DNA of 64,000 nt from Paenibacillus sp. MMS18-CY102 (GTDB lineage: Bacteria; Bacillota; Bacilli; Paenibacillales; Paenibacillaceae), in NCBI RefSeq assembly GCF_009789195.1, contig NZ_WSTC01000001.1, positions 186,001 through 250,000 of the forward strand, in the 5' to 3' direction. A model generated the notes under the pieces. That model worked only from the letters and a program-made list of their open reading frames with translations. It was not told the DNA's origin and did no database searches. This document shows, piece by piece, positions 25,463-34,804 of the stretch. Within the stretch, counting starts at the first letter, position 1. Every line of letters begins with the position of its first letter. The translations under genes and the position numbers were made by a program.

Positions 25463-25688
25463 CGCAAGCCTCCTCTCTTATAGCGCAAGCCGTATTGGCG
25501 CGCGAGGGCGGCGCTGCAGATGCCCCGCAGCTTTTTTGCCGATGCCTCGCTTCGCCTAAACGCTCCACCCATACAATCCCTCTCATGCTATTCATTATCC
25601 TCATCATGCCCGCGCGCTAAACGATGCGCATCATGTACCCGGCATGTATAATAAAAACAATAAAACCCTATCGGGAAGGAGGCTGCTT

Positions 25689-26372
25689 ATGTGCGGCCGC
25701 TACACGCTCACGATATCGCTCGAAGAAATGATGCTGCGGTTTATGATCGAGCAAACTTCCGTTCCCTACCATCAACCGCGGTATAATATAGCGCCAACGC
25801 AGCTCGTCATGGCCGTTGTAAACGACGGCAAATCCAACCGTTTGGGCGAGCTCAAATGGGGACTGGTACCGCCATGGGCGGACGATCCGAAGATCGGCTC
25901 CAAAATGCTGAACGCTCGCGCCGAAACTGCTGCAAGCAAGCCTGCATTCCGTGAAGCCATCCGCCGTAAACGCTGCCTCATTCCAGCAGACAGCTTCTAT
26001 GAATGGCAAATTCGTGCCGATGGCACCAAACAGCCGATGCGCATCCGCTTAAGAAGCGGCGAGCCATTCGCCATGGCCGGCTTGTATGAAACTTGGATTG
26101 CGCCAGACGGCTCCAAGCTTAGCACCTGCACCGTCCTTACGACTTCCCCGAACAAGCTAATGGAACCGATTCATAATCGGATGCCCGTGCTGCTCCATCC
26201 GAAGGACGAGAAACTTTGGCTCGATCGCTCCATCCGTGACCCCGAGCAGCTGCAACCGTTGTTCGAGCCATTCGAACATTCGTTAATGGAAGCTTATCCG
26301 GTGTCAGCCGCTGTAGGCAGCGTCCGCAATGACTCACCTGGCCTGATCGAACGGCTGGAGGAGGCAAGGTAA
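25689..26372 (+). CDS. SRAP-family protein (YedK/HMCES type), abasic-site crosslinker
   Basis: A 227-aa SOS response-associated peptidase-like protein. The ATG at 25689 is chosen because the catalytic Cys must be residue 2 (MCGRYTLT), exposed after Met removal, and GGAGG lies six bases upstream. Other family features are PRYNIAPTQ, the LKWGLVPPWADD loop, NARAETAA, and RCLIPADSFYEW. Known relatives bind abasic sites in single-stranded DNA and form a protective covalent crosslink. No LexA box could be found upstream, so SOS control is not shown here. Confidence 0.93.
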   Translation: MCGRYTLTISLEEMMLRFMIEQTSVPYHQPRYNIAPTQLVMAVVNDGKSNRLGELKWGLVPPWADDPKIGSKMLNARAETAASKPAFREAIRRKRCLIPADSFYEWQIRADGTKQPMRIRLRSGEPFAMAGLYETWIAPDGSKLSTCTVLTTSPNKLMEPIHNRMPVLLHPKDEKLWLDRSIRDPEQLQPLFEPFEHSLMEAYPVSAAVGSVRNDSPGLIERLEEAR

Positions 26373-26549
26373 TCCGCTTAGCTGCCCTCGGGCCGCCAGC
26401 TGCCACGAATTTATTTTTTTCCAATTAAGAAGGAATTTTGCCACTTAGAACGAATTATTCTCATTCAAGGGGTTGCGAACATACGATCCCCATCAGCGAG
26501 AACCGTGATCTTCCACAATCCCCTTTCGAAAGGATGCGTGTTTTTCACT

Positions 26550-27053
26550 ATGATTTTAAGTACTCATCTCGCCTCGCAGTTTCCATTCGCCGCAGTAGGC
26601 CGAACGATTGTATTTTCCCCAAGGGATGAACAAGCTTCCACCAACCCTATCGCCCAGCTATGGGATGAGATTGCCCCACGGCTAACTGAGCTCGTTCGCC
26701 CGTCTGATAAGCCCATTGCTAGATATGGCATTTGCTTCAGTGCCCCTGGCGCCCGGCCAGGCGACCCGTTCGATTACATGGCTGCTGTTAGCTCGACTGC
26801 CCTTGCCGAAGTGCCCGACGATCTAGAAACAAGAGCTATGCCTGGCGGACAGTACGCCGTTGTCACCTATCAAGGCCCAATCGATGGCATCCACTCCATT
26901 TTCGACTATTTTCACGGCACATGGCTGCCTTCATCGAACTACCGCTATGCACACACTCGCCCAGAGTTCGAATTATATGACGAACGCTACACGAATCGCA
27001 CCGATGTCAACTCCATATTCGAGATTTGGTTTCCTGTTGAGCTTCCCGCTTAA
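26550..27053 (+). CDS. GyrI-like (AraC effector-binding) domain protein
   Basis: About 167 aa resembling stand-alone GyrI-like small-molecule binding domains: a first strand with FAAVGRTIVFS, a middle ARYGICFSAPG, then MPGGQYAVVTYQGPIDGI and the C-terminal EFELYDERY...SIFEIWFPVE pattern typical of the family. Such proteins bind hydrophobic or cationic ligands. The start is uncertain: ATG at 26550 fits the domain but its GAAAGGA is distant, while a GTG at 26505 would add 15 residues. Monocistronic, ending at a strong hairpin. Confidence 0.75.
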   Translation: MILSTHLASQFPFAAVGRTIVFSPRDEQASTNPIAQLWDEIAPRLTELVRPSDKPIARYGICFSAPGARPGDPFDYMAAVSSTALAEVPDDLETRAMPGGQYAVVTYQGPIDGIHSIFDYFHGTWLPSSNYRYAHTRPEFELYDERYTNRTDVNSIFEIWFPVELPA

Positions 27054-27114
27054 CTCATCATACAGCCACAGCTCTTCATAAACACATAACTGGCACATCG
27101 TGGCCCTATAGGAA

Positions 27115-27150
27115 CACCAAAGGCGGCCCCTTAGCGGACCGCCTTTGGTG
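27115..27150. terminator. Bidirectional terminator between the GyrI-like gene and spoVIF
   Basis: Inverted repeat CACCAAAGGCGG (27115-27126) with its complement ending at 27150; 12 paired bases plus inner GC pairs. It lies between convergent genes. Confidence 0.75.
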
Positions 27151-27183
27151 TCTGCAATCGCTGCGCAGGCCAGTCCGGTCCAA

Positions 27184-27471
27184 CTACCGGAATGTCGCCC
27201 ACAGCTTTAACAGATGAAACGTATTGTTTGGATCGATTTTTTGGCCGATAATGAATGCGATAATTTGCTCCTCTTGCGTCTCTGTCAGTTTCTCTGATAA
27301 AGCGGCTGATGCAGACTTTACCAGCTTGCGCACCTTCATGCGATCCTGCAGATCATACTTCGTTACTGTGCTTAACATCTGCTTCATCCGGTCCTTGACG
27401 ACCGGATTTTTCATTTTGTACTTCACCCGTTCCACGAGATCTGGCCGGATTCCGTATTTTTGATAGCTCAT
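27184..27471 (-). CDS. spoVIF: Stage VI sporulation protein F
   Basis: A 95-aa all-helical basic protein matching the SpoVIF family found across Bacillales (IRPDLVERVKYKMKNP, QDRMKVRKLVKSAS, EEQIIAFIIGQKIDPNNTFHLL). In B. subtilis SpoVIF is needed for proper late coat assembly and heat resistance. The ATG at 27471 has GGAGG about eight bases upstream; an ATG 15 bases earlier would overlap that site. It ends at a hairpin shared with the convergent gene. Confidence 0.72.
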   Translation of the reverse strand: MSYQKYGIRPDLVERVKYKMKNPVVKDRMKQMLSTVTKYDLQDRMKVRKLVKSASAALSEKLTETQEEQIIAFIIGQKIDPNNTFHLLKLWATFR

Positions 27472-27563
27472 CGAAGGCACCTCCATCCGGCAGCGCTGCG
27501 TCCGCCCGCCGAGACTGGCAATCGCTTATACATATGCCGGGTATCCATGAAAGTTACCTTCTT

Positions 27564-29618
27564 TTAATCAATCTGCTCACCCTGGAATAACGGAACCTTC
27601 AGCAGCCGCTGGCGAAGCTCAGCATAAGTGGATGCGGTCCAAAAATCAGGCTCTCCCGTCAATTCCGCGGCATCCTCTCTTGCTTCCTCCAGCGTCTCAT
27701 AATCGGCTACCATATCCGCAAGCTTAAATTCCGGCACCCCGCTCTGCTTCGTTCCGAAAAAATCACCCGGTCCCCGCAGCTCCAAATCTTTGCGTGAAAC
27801 CTCAAAGCCGTCATCCGTTTCGGTCATTACCTTCATCCGCTCCCGCCCCGTCTCCGACTTGGGATCAGCGACGAGAATACAGTGAGATTGATGCTCGCCT
27901 CGCCCGACCCTGCCGCGCAGCTGATGCAATTGCGATAAGCCGAACCGCTCCGCATCGATAATAACGATAAGCGTCGCATTAGGCACGTCAACGCCAACCT
28001 CAACAACAGTCGTTGCGACGAGCGCCTGCGTTTCATTCACGCTGAACGCCCGCATCGCTTCATCCTTCTCAGCCGTTGTCATGCGGCCATGCAGCAAGCC
28101 AACCTGAAGTTTCGGAAGCGACATCGCAATCGTCGCATGCATCTCAATCGCGTTTTGGACATCCAGCTTCTCCGATTCTTCAATAAGCGGGCAAATGACA
28201 TACGCTTGGCGCCCTTGATCAACCTCGCGTTGAATAAACTCAAACACGCGATCCATCGCCGACGGCTTCGTCCAATATGTCTTGATCGGCTTGCGGCCCT
28301 TCGGCCGTTCGCGCAGCGTTGAGACGTCCATATCCCCAAATGCCGTAATGGCAAGCGTACGCGGAATCGGCGTTGCGGTCATCGTCAGCACATCCGGGCT
28401 TAACCCCTTGCGCCGCAGCACGCTCCGCTGGTTCACGCCGAATCGATGCTGCTCATCCGTCACAACAAGGCCAAGCGAGCGGAAAATAACATCGTCTTGG
28501 ATAAGCGCATGCGTTCCAACGGCGATGTCGATCATCCCCATCTGCAAGCCAGCTAGCGTGTCACGCCTTTTTCGGGCCGTGAGGCTCCCAGTCAACAAAC
28601 CGACCTCGACACCCGTACCGTCAAACAAGCGCTGCAGTGACCGAAGATGCTGCTCAGCCAATATTTCCGTTGGCACCATCAACGCGCCCTGATGGCCCGC
28701 TTTAACCGCCGCATACAGCGCAATCGCAGCAACGACTGTTTTGCCCGAACCGACATCACCCTGCAGCAGCCGGTTCATCCCATGCTTCTGGCGCATATCC
28801 TGCGTAATTTCGTTGACGACCTTCTTCTGCGAATCGGTCAGCTCAAACGGCAGACGCGCGGCAAAATCACGAATTACGGCGCTATCAATCGGGAATGCCA
28901 TCCCATCCGAGCGCGTCCGAATTAATGAACGGTAAGCCTGCAGTTTAAGCTGAAACCAGAACAGTTCCTCGTAAACAAGCCTTCGCCTTGCCCCTTGCCC
29001 TTCTGCCGCTCCATCCGGATGATGAATGCGCAATATCGCATCCCGCCGAGGAATAAGCCGGTGCTTGCTAATCAATTGAGGGGGCAAGCTGTCCTCGATG
29101 AGGTCGCCGAATTGGACTAATGCTTGCCCTATCGCCTTGCGCATAAATGCCTGCGTTAAGTTGCCTCCCACGGAATAAACAGGCTGGAGCGATCCTGAGC
29201 GGGCCTTCCCGCGATCAGGAAACTCCGACTCTGATACCGTTAGCTGATGCCGGTTAGCATCCCATTTGCCCGTCAGCGTAATTTCCCGGCCCAGCACAAG
29301 CTGGTCCTGCAGAAACGCGCGATTAAACCACACAGCCGTCACAAGGAAATGATCAATTTCTACTTTGCAGGTCATCCGAGCTTTCCCCCGGCCAAACCGC
29401 GCTACCGCAGGCAGGCTGCGAATGTGGCCCTGAACGGTCACTTTCTCTCCGTCCTTCACTTCCGTCAAGTCCCGCAGGCGATAATCCTCATACCGAAACG
29501 GAAAATAGTCCAGCAAGTCAGCAACCGTACGGACGCCAAAGGCGTGAAGCTCGCCTTCTTTCTGCGCGCTCACGCCTTTTACTTGCCGGACCGGTATTTG
29601 ATCCAGCTTCATTTTCAC
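27564..29618 (-). CDS. recG: ATP-dependent DNA helicase RecG
   Basis: A 684-aa branch-migration helicase that remodels stalled forks and recombination junctions. The N-terminal wedge/OB region has KVTVQGHIRSLPAV. Motif I is GDVGSGKTVVA (about 285-295), motif II is DEQHRFG (about 389), and motif VI is QLRGRVGRGEHQSHC. The start is GTG at 29618, directly after the degV stop; an ATG two codons later has GGGTG nearby and is also possible. Last gene of the asp23-fakA-degV-recG operon. Confidence 0.95.
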   Translation of the reverse strand: MKMKLDQIPVRQVKGVSAQKEGELHAFGVRTVADLLDYFPFRYEDYRLRDLTEVKDGEKVTVQGHIRSLPAVARFGRGKARMTCKVEIDHFLVTAVWFNRAFLQDQLVLGREITLTGKWDANRHQLTVSESEFPDRGKARSGSLQPVYSVGGNLTQAFMRKAIGQALVQFGDLIEDSLPPQLISKHRLIPRRDAILRIHHPDGAAEGQGARRRLVYEELFWFQLKLQAYRSLIRTRSDGMAFPIDSAVIRDFAARLPFELTDSQKKVVNEITQDMRQKHGMNRLLQGDVGSGKTVVAAIALYAAVKAGHQGALMVPTEILAEQHLRSLQRLFDGTGVEVGLLTGSLTARKRRDTLAGLQMGMIDIAVGTHALIQDDVIFRSLGLVVTDEQHRFGVNQRSVLRRKGLSPDVLTMTATPIPRTLAITAFGDMDVSTLRERPKGRKPIKTYWTKPSAMDRVFEFIQREVDQGRQAYVICPLIEESEKLDVQNAIEMHATIAMSLPKLQVGLLHGRMTTAEKDEAMRAFSVNETQALVATTVVEVGVDVPNATLIVIIDAERFGLSQLHQLRGRVGRGEHQSHCILVADPKSETGRERMKVMTETDDGFEVSRKDLELRGPGDFFGTKQSGVPEFKLADMVADYETLEEAREDAAELTGEPDFWTASTYAELRQRLLKVPLFQGEQID

Positions 29619-30482
29619 TCACACCCTATGCATAAAAAGGCCTACGGTGCCTGGACCGGCATGCGTGCCGATAACAGGACCCAGCTCGTAGAACGTTGTA
29701 TGATCGACGTTAAAATTCTCCTTCAGCAGCGCACACAGCTCGTCCGCAACGCCTGTATGCTGCGCATAAGCCACTGTGATAGCGACAGGCTGCTGCGTGT
29801 CAAAATCTTTGTGAAACAGCTCAACGATACGATTCATCGCTTTCTTCTGTCCACGGACTTTATCAACCGAAGTAACGACGCCGTCCTCATCCAGCGTTAA
29901 GATCGGCTTAATATTCAGAATAGATCCAATGAGCGCCGATGCCTTGCCGATTCTGCCGCCTTTTTGCAAATATTCAAGCGTATCGACGAGAAAATAAAGA
30001 TGTGTCGCCTTGCGCATGCGCGTAATCTCTTCCACGATCTCATCCATCGTACAGCCGATCCGAGCCATCTCCGCCGCTTTCAAAACGAGTATGCCGCAGC
30101 CGCTAGACGCGGATTTGGAATCAAAAACAGTAATATTGGCTGCGCCTTCCCCTTCTACCATCGAAGAGCCGATAACTGCCGATTGGTACGTGCCGCTAAG
30201 CGCAGCAGATAGATGGATAGATAAAATCTGGGCATCCGGCTGTTCCGCCAAAATGCGCTCATACGTTGCTGCGAACGTGACCGAGGCCGGCTGTGACGTT
30301 GTCGGCGGCTTATTCGAAGCCTCTAGCTTCTGATAAAAATCATCAGGCGTGATCGTTATCGAATCCAAATAGGATTCCTCGCCGAACAACACTTCTAACG
30401 GCACCATCTCAATCCCTAGCTGCTCCCTAATTTCGGCCGGAAGATCGGCCGTACTGTCTGTGACAATTCGAATCATAGGCAT
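29619..30482 (-). CDS. DegV family fatty-acid-binding protein
   Basis: A 287-aa DegV/FakB-type protein. IVTDSTADLP (near residues 5-14), PTTSQPASVTF and ISSALSGTYQSA-like HLSAALSGTYQSA bind the fatty acid. FakB proteins present fatty acids to the kinase FakA, which is encoded 25 bp upstream. In B. subtilis this slot holds sdaAB/sdaAA, so the fakA-degV adjacency here argues directly for a FakB role. GGAGG lies five bases before the ATG. Confidence 0.88.
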   Translation of the reverse strand: MPMIRIVTDSTADLPAEIREQLGIEMVPLEVLFGEESYLDSITITPDDFYQKLEASNKPPTTSQPASVTFAATYERILAEQPDAQILSIHLSAALSGTYQSAVIGSSMVEGEGAANITVFDSKSASSGCGILVLKAAEMARIGCTMDEIVEEITRMRKATHLYFLVDTLEYLQKGGRIGKASALIGSILNIKPILTLDEDGVVTSVDKVRGQKKAMNRIVELFHKDFDTQQPVAITVAYAQHTGVADELCALLKENFNVDHTTFYELGPVIGTHAGPGTVGLFMHRV

Positions 30483-30506
30483 ACGTTCCTCCCCCTTCCT
30501 GCAACG

Positions 30507-32291
30507 TTATTCAATCGCGAACAAATACGGATACAACGGCTGTCCGCCAGCCAGCACTTCCAGCTCAACATCGGCATGCTCCGACGCCACCCATGAAGCC
30601 AGTTGCTTCGTCACGTCATTGTCCGCATCTTCGCCCGTGAGCACGGTAATTAAATCGCCGCCGTCCTCCAACATGCGGTCCAGCAGTGTTCTGCATGTAT
30701 CCAGCAGGTCTGCAGTCGACACGACGATCGCCTTCTCGCGAATGCCGATAAAGTCGCCTTCCCGAATGCTCACATCGTCGATATTCGTATCGCGAACCGC
30801 TTGCGTCACTTGCCCAGTGCGAACAGAATCGGCAGCGCGCTTCATCCAATCTGCATTCCGTTCAACAGATTCATCTTCTTTGAATGCGAGCGCGGCGGCC
30901 AGCCCTTGCGGCACTGTACGTGTCGGTATAACTTTGACGCTGCGGCCCGAGAGCTCAGCAGCTTGTTCGGCAGCCAAAATAATATTGCCGTTATTGGGCA
31001 GCAAATAAATATGCTCAGCTTGCAGCACTTCAATAGCTTTCAGGAAATCTTCTGTGCTTGGGTTCATCGTCTGTCCGCCCGACAATACAATGTCAACATT
31101 GTTGTCCAGCAAAATATCAGCGATGCCTTCGCCCATCGCAACGGCAATGATGCCGTAAGGCGCAAGCTCATGCACTTGATCCGGCGAAACGGACTGCGGC
31201 GCAACGCCGCCTGTCAGCACCTCGGCAGCTGCCAATGCTTCTGCTGCCTGCTGGTCATCCGAAGCGGAATGTGCTTCGCCCTCAAGCAAATCACGATGCT
31301 GCTCCCGCATGTTAAGAATGTGAATATCAATCAACTCACCATAAGGCAGCGCGAGGTTCAACACATCGCCTGGCCTGCGCGAGTGAACATGCACCTTGAT
31401 GACATCATCGCTTTCGATGACGAGAATCGAGTCCCCATCCTTCGCAAGCGCTTCCTTGAAGCGCCGTTCATCGAAAGCAGGCACGGTACGCCCTGCGAGC
31501 TTACGGTCGATGAAAAACTCCATATCGTACAGGAATTCAATATCGCCAGTAGCCAGCTTCGACTGGGCTGAGGTTGGCGCTGGACGGGCTGCCTGAACGG
31601 CAGGCTGTGCGCTCATGCCAACATCTTCTGGCCATGCCGCTTCTGTAATAACCGGTTCATCTGCAGGCATGTCCGATGACAATACTTTGGCGAAGCCCTC
31701 GTATATAAATACAAGCCCTTGGCCGCCAGAGTCCACGACACCAACTTGCTTCAACACGGGAAGCTGGTCTGGCGTGCGCTGGAGCGCTTCATAAGCCTTG
31801 GCATGCACTTCACGCATAAGCTCGTCTGCTGTAGCCGTCCGGCGAGCAATCTGAACGGCATGTTTAGCGGCTTCGCGCGCAACAGTCAGAATGGTGCCCT
31901 CCACAGGCTTAACGACGGCCTTGTAGGCCATGTCGACGCCATTTTGGAGCGCTGCAGCCAATTGAACCGGGCCTGCCTCATCCATCGCTGCGAGCGATTT
32001 AGAAAACCCGCGGAATAGCTGCGACAAAATAACGCCCGAGTTGCCCCGCGCGCCCATCAGCAATCCTTTGGAGAGCGCTTCTGCTGCTTTCCCTAGGCTT
32101 GGCGAAGGTTTGCTATGCAGCTCTTTCATGCCAGAAGTCATCGTTAGGTTCATGTTCGTCCCTGTATCGCCATCTGGCACCGGGAAGACGTTTAACGCGT
32201 TTACATGCTCTGCATTACGCTGTAAGCTTTCCGCACCGGCAGCAGCCATGCGGTGAAAATCAGTTCCGTTTATCATGCGTTTGCTCAACAA
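30507..32291 (-). CDS. fakA: Fatty acid kinase FakA (YloV), DAK2 domain
   Basis: A 594-aa protein with an N-terminal DAK2 (dihydroxyacetone kinase-like) domain (NVFPVPDGDTGTNM with metal-binding Asp residues, GARGNSGVILSQL) and a C-terminal DegV-like YloV domain (KVIPTRTVPQGLAA, GDFIGI). FakA phosphorylates FakB-bound fatty acids for phospholipid synthesis. It starts at TTG (32291) with GGAAGGGG eight bases upstream. It follows asp23 as in B. subtilis yloU-yloV. Confidence 0.94.
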   Translation of the reverse strand: MLSKRMINGTDFHRMAAAGAESLQRNAEHVNALNVFPVPDGDTGTNMNLTMTSGMKELHSKPSPSLGKAAEALSKGLLMGARGNSGVILSQLFRGFSKSLAAMDEAGPVQLAAALQNGVDMAYKAVVKPVEGTILTVAREAAKHAVQIARRTATADELMREVHAKAYEALQRTPDQLPVLKQVGVVDSGGQGLVFIYEGFAKVLSSDMPADEPVITEAAWPEDVGMSAQPAVQAARPAPTSAQSKLATGDIEFLYDMEFFIDRKLAGRTVPAFDERRFKEALAKDGDSILVIESDDVIKVHVHSRRPGDVLNLALPYGELIDIHILNMREQHRDLLEGEAHSASDDQQAAEALAAAEVLTGGVAPQSVSPDQVHELAPYGIIAVAMGEGIADILLDNNVDIVLSGGQTMNPSTEDFLKAIEVLQAEHIYLLPNNGNIILAAEQAAELSGRSVKVIPTRTVPQGLAAALAFKEDESVERNADWMKRAADSVRTGQVTQAVRDTNIDDVSIREGDFIGIREKAIVVSTADLLDTCRTLLDRMLEDGGDLITVLTGEDADNDVTKQLASWVASEHADVELEVLAGGQPLYPYLFAIE

Positions 32292-32307
32292 AGATTCCCC
32301 TTCCTAA

Positions 32308-32667
32308 CTACTTGAGTACCCGCACGCCTTGGACGTAGATATTAACGAGGTCAACCTCTAATCCAATCACATCGTTAAGCACATATTGGACTTTCGTTTG
32401 AATGTTATGCGCGACTTCGGATATTTTAGTTCCATAGCTTACTATAATATGAAGGTCAATTTGGAGGCTATCGTTATCCCGGCGCACTTCTACACCGCGA
32501 GACAGGTTGTCTCGGCCAAGCATTTCCGCAATGCCGTCTTTCAATTGCTTGCGGGACGCCATGCCAACCAATCCATAGCATTCCAATGCCGCAGAGCCTG
32601 CAATAACGGCAATGCATTCGTCTGTAATGAGTACTTTTCCGAGCTCGGTGCTGAGCTGCAGTGGCAT
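32308..32667 (-). CDS. Asp23/Gls24 family envelope stress protein (YloU)
   Basis: A 119-aa Asp23 family protein: the GKVLITDECIAVIAGSAALECYG opening and C-terminal VNIYVQGVRV are characteristic. Members sit at the cytoplasmic membrane and are linked to envelope homeostasis or fatty acid metabolism. AAAAGGAG precedes the ATG. First gene of the asp23-fakA-degV-recG operon, 17 bp from fakA. Confidence 0.92.
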   Translation of the reverse strand: MPLQLSTELGKVLITDECIAVIAGSAALECYGLVGMASRKQLKDGIAEMLGRDNLSRGVEVRRDNDSLQIDLHIIVSYGTKISEVAHNIQTKVQYVLNDVIGLEVDLVNIYVQGVRVLK

Positions 32668-33228
32668 GGAGATCCGCTCCTTTTCCGTATGTATCTCTAT
32701 TGTGGACTTTTCAACATTGTACTATAATCCTTGACGTTATAGAAGCATGCCAAACGAGGCTGACCCTCGCAGCATTAATCATGAAAACGCATCCATAAGC
32801 AATCGGATTACGAAACGATGTATCAAAGCGCCCTCTTCCAGACGTTCCTGTCAGCCGAATGCTGTAAATTCGAGTAACATTATCGCCATTTTACAATGTT
32901 TTTCGACAATTATCTATAGCATAACGAAGATAGTGGACGCAAATTGCGTTCTGCAAGTGATTTTCTTCCCAAAACAAGCCTAAATGAGGCTATTTGCCAT
33001 CTCCCCTTCACAGCCCCCTTCTCAAAATGAGCAAGGACTAGACAAAGAAAAGGCAATTGTGATACGATAATCAAGTATGTTTATATGCGCTTCTTGTGAC
33101 GAGAAGCCGGTTATCATGAAGACGTATGACTAGCAATTTCAGCGGAAGCTTTCCATGCTGTTATGCTCCGCCTAATGAGCGGATGCTTGCGAAGCCAGAT
33201 GCTCCGCATCGATTAAGGAGGTGTATCC
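32668..33228. other. Divergent intergenic region upstream of asp23 and rpmB
   Basis: 560 bp without a supported gene. The only clear signal is a promoter for rpmB near 33057-33085. The left part must hold the asp23 operon promoter; AT-rich stretches such as GATTATAGTACAATG (minus strand, near 32717) are candidates but no good -35 is visible. The 32747-32983 open frame on the plus strand has no coding character. Confidence 0.4.
33057..33085 (+). promoter_or_regulatory. Probable sigma-A promoter of rpmB
   Basis: TTGTGA (33057-33062), 17-bp spacer, TTTATA (33080-33085), giving a leader of about 140 nt before rpmB. Confidence 0.5.
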
Positions 33229-33417
33229 ATGTCTCGCAAATGTGCAATTACGGGTAAAGCGCCTGGTTCAGGCAACCACGTATCCCACGCGAACAACAAA
33301 AACCGTCGTACTTGGGGCGTAAACGTTCAAAAAGTGCGTATCCTCGTCGACGGCAAACCGAAACGCGTATGGGTTAGCGCCCGCGCGCTGAAATCCGGCA
33401 AAGTAACCCGCGTATAA
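33229..33417 (+). CDS. rpmB: 50S ribosomal protein L28
   Basis: A 62-aa ribosomal protein: [16 protein letters not shown] and [12 protein letters not shown] are the bL28 signature. It has no zinc-type Cys pairs beyond Cys5, so it is not the four-Cys form. AAGGAGGTG lies five bases before the ATG. It is convergent to spoVM, as in B. subtilis, and has its own terminator. Confidence 0.97.
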   Translation: MSRKCAITGKAPGSGNHVSHANNKNRRTWGVNVQKVRILVDGKPKRVWVSARALKSGKVTRV

Positions 33418-33446
33418 TAGGCCCGGCCAATAGCCGACGCCAGCAG

Positions 33447-33476
33447 AAGACCGTGTCTTATGACACGGTCTTTTTT
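33447..33476 (+). terminator. rpmB terminator
   Basis: Stem AGACCGTGTC / GACACGGTCT around TTAT (33448-33471), followed by a T run. Confidence 0.92.
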
Positions 33477-33484
33477 GTATGGCG

Positions 33485-33544
33485 AGCCTATACATATAAA
33501 ACGACTGTACTCTGCGTATGCAAAATACAGTCGGTATAGGCTTG
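33485..33544. repeat. Long interrupted hairpin between rpmB and spoVM
   Basis: Outer arms AGCCTATAC and GTATAGGCT, then inner arms CGACTGTA and TACAGTCG, separated on one side by an unpaired ATATAAAA. About 17 bp pair in total. It lies downstream of both convergent genes, so it may end the spoVM transcript, although no T run follows. Confidence 0.65.
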
Positions 33545-33578
33545 CTTCCACGATCGAACCATCGTCAGCTCGGCCGCA

Positions 33579-33659
33579 TCAGCTTTTTTGGAACGTATTC
33601 AAGATGGCCTTGACGAAACCGCCTAGAAATTTAGGCAGCTTGATCGTGTAAAATTTCAT
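33579..33659 (-). CDS. spoVM: Stage V sporulation protein M, 26-aa membrane-curvature peptide
   Basis: A 26-codon gene. The peptide opens MKFYTIKLPKFLGG and continues FVKAILNTFQKS, nearly the same as B. subtilis SpoVM (also 26 aa), including Pro9 and the amphipathic helix that recognises the convex forespore membrane. SpoVM anchors SpoIVA for coat assembly and cortex formation. GAGGAGGG lies before the ATG. Position between rpe and rpmB matches the B. subtilis order. Confidence 0.97.
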   Translation of the reverse strand: MKFYTIKLPKFLGGFVKAILNTFQKS

Positions 33660-33806
33660 GCCCCATCCCTCCTCAAACGCGCTCATCGGTTAATCGTTGC
33701 CTTCATAACGCACAAATGGTTACAAGAACCTCGGATCTTCGCGGAACCATCGTTCATGTAACCATCCTATGCGTAATCAAGTCGTCCTATTCCAGCGCGC
33801 CCAGGC

Positions 33807-34085
33807 CTAACCTGCAGGGGGAGGATCGTAAGTAGCAATCGTAACAATCACTGTAAGCAACAAATACCAGATGATCGAGAGCACGATGAACCACACCCTC
33901 GGAGCCAGATTCTCGATCTTGCGGAACGAACGCAGCACAATAACGAGCGCCAGCAGTGAGAACACGAAACGAATGGGCCCATCCACGGTCGCAAACAGCG
34001 TCAAGCAAATCCCGGCAAGCCAACTGAAGAAAGCAACAAATAATCCTGTGCGTGGCTTGCGGTCTAGATCTTCAAATTTTTCCAT
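33807..34085 (-). CDS. Small membrane protein, unknown function
   Basis: A 92-aa protein with a charged N-terminus (MEKFEDLDRKPRTG) and three hydrophobic segments (about 15-33, 38-53 and 64-86). The ATG at 34085 has AGGAGG about six bases upstream; a longer frame exists but without such a site. It takes the place of thiN between rpe and spoVM. No family recognised. Confidence 0.65.
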   Translation of the reverse strand: MEKFEDLDRKPRTGLFVAFFSWLAGICLTLFATVDGPIRFVFSLLALVIVLRSFRKIENLAPRVWFIVLSIIWYLLLTVIVTIATYDPPPAG

Positions 34086-34107
34086 GATGTGCCTCCTGTA
34101 GCCAAAC

Positions 34108-34130
34108 GAAAAGCCAGCCACACGGCCGGC
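34108..34130 (-). terminator. Terminator after rpe
   Basis: Stem GCCGGCC / GGCTGGC with a 4-nt loop (34113-34130), followed on the minus strand by TTTTCG. It separates rpe from the small membrane protein gene. Confidence 0.75.
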
Positions 34131-34156
34131 TCACGATTCAAAGGATGAAATGCGGT

Positions 34157-34801
34157 TTAACGAAGTGAAGCGACAGCAGCAGCCCGGTCCGAAGCGCCAT
34201 ACACATAGCTTCCAGCGACTAGCACATTCGCTCCAGCTTCGCGTACGAGCTTCGCCGTCTCTGCATTAACGCCGCCGTCTACCTGTACATTCATGTGCTC
34301 CAAGCCGCGTTCCTGCAGCATGGTGCGCAGCTGGCGCAGCCTGCCGACAGACTGCGGAATAAATGCTTGTCCGCCAAATCCCGGATTAACGGTCATAATG
34401 AGGACGAGATCTAGATCGTCCAGTACAGGCTCGACAGCCGATACTGGCGTACCTGGATTAATTGCTACACCGGCAGGCAATCCATGCTCTTTGATCAGTT
34501 GGACGACGCGATGCAGGTGAACACATGCCTCTGCGTGCACCGTAATGCGGTCTGCTCCCGCTTTAACGAAGGCAGGGATATAAAGCTCCGGCTTCTCAAT
34601 CATCAGATGGACATCAAAGGGCAGCTTCGTATAAGGGCGAATCGATTCGATTACGACCGGGCCAAAGGTCAAGTTGGGCACGAAATGCCCATCCATGACA
34701 TCAATATGTATCCAATCCCCACCGGCTTTTTCAGCCGCTTGAACATCCTCCCCAAGTTTTGAGAAATTAGCCGATAAAATCGACGGTGCAATAATGGTCA
34801 T
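34157..34801 (-). CDS. rpe: Ribulose-phosphate 3-epimerase
   Basis: A 214-aa TIM-barrel enzyme of the pentose phosphate pathway that interconverts ribulose 5-phosphate and xylulose 5-phosphate. Visible features: [31 protein letters not shown] with metal-binding His/Asp, [14 protein letters not shown] and [10 protein letters not shown]. It starts 3 bp after the rsgA stop and is the last gene of the long minus-strand cluster, ending at a terminator. Confidence 0.97.
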   Translation of the reverse strand: MTIIAPSILSANFSKLGEDVQAAEKAGGDWIHIDVMDGHFVPNLTFGPVVIESIRPYTKLPFDVHLMIEKPELYIPAFVKAGADRITVHAEACVHLHRVVQLIKEHGLPAGVAINPGTPVSAVEPVLDDLDLVLIMTVNPGFGGQAFIPQSVGRLRQLRTMLQERGLEHMNVQVDGGVNAETAKLVREAGANVLVAGSYVYGASDRAAAVASLR

Positions 34802-34804
34802 CCG

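Noticed and set aside
24905-25483. Plus-strand open frame opposite the DUF2515 N-terminus
   Set aside because: It arises from the GC-rich palindromes and has Arg/Gly/Ala-rich nonsense composition.
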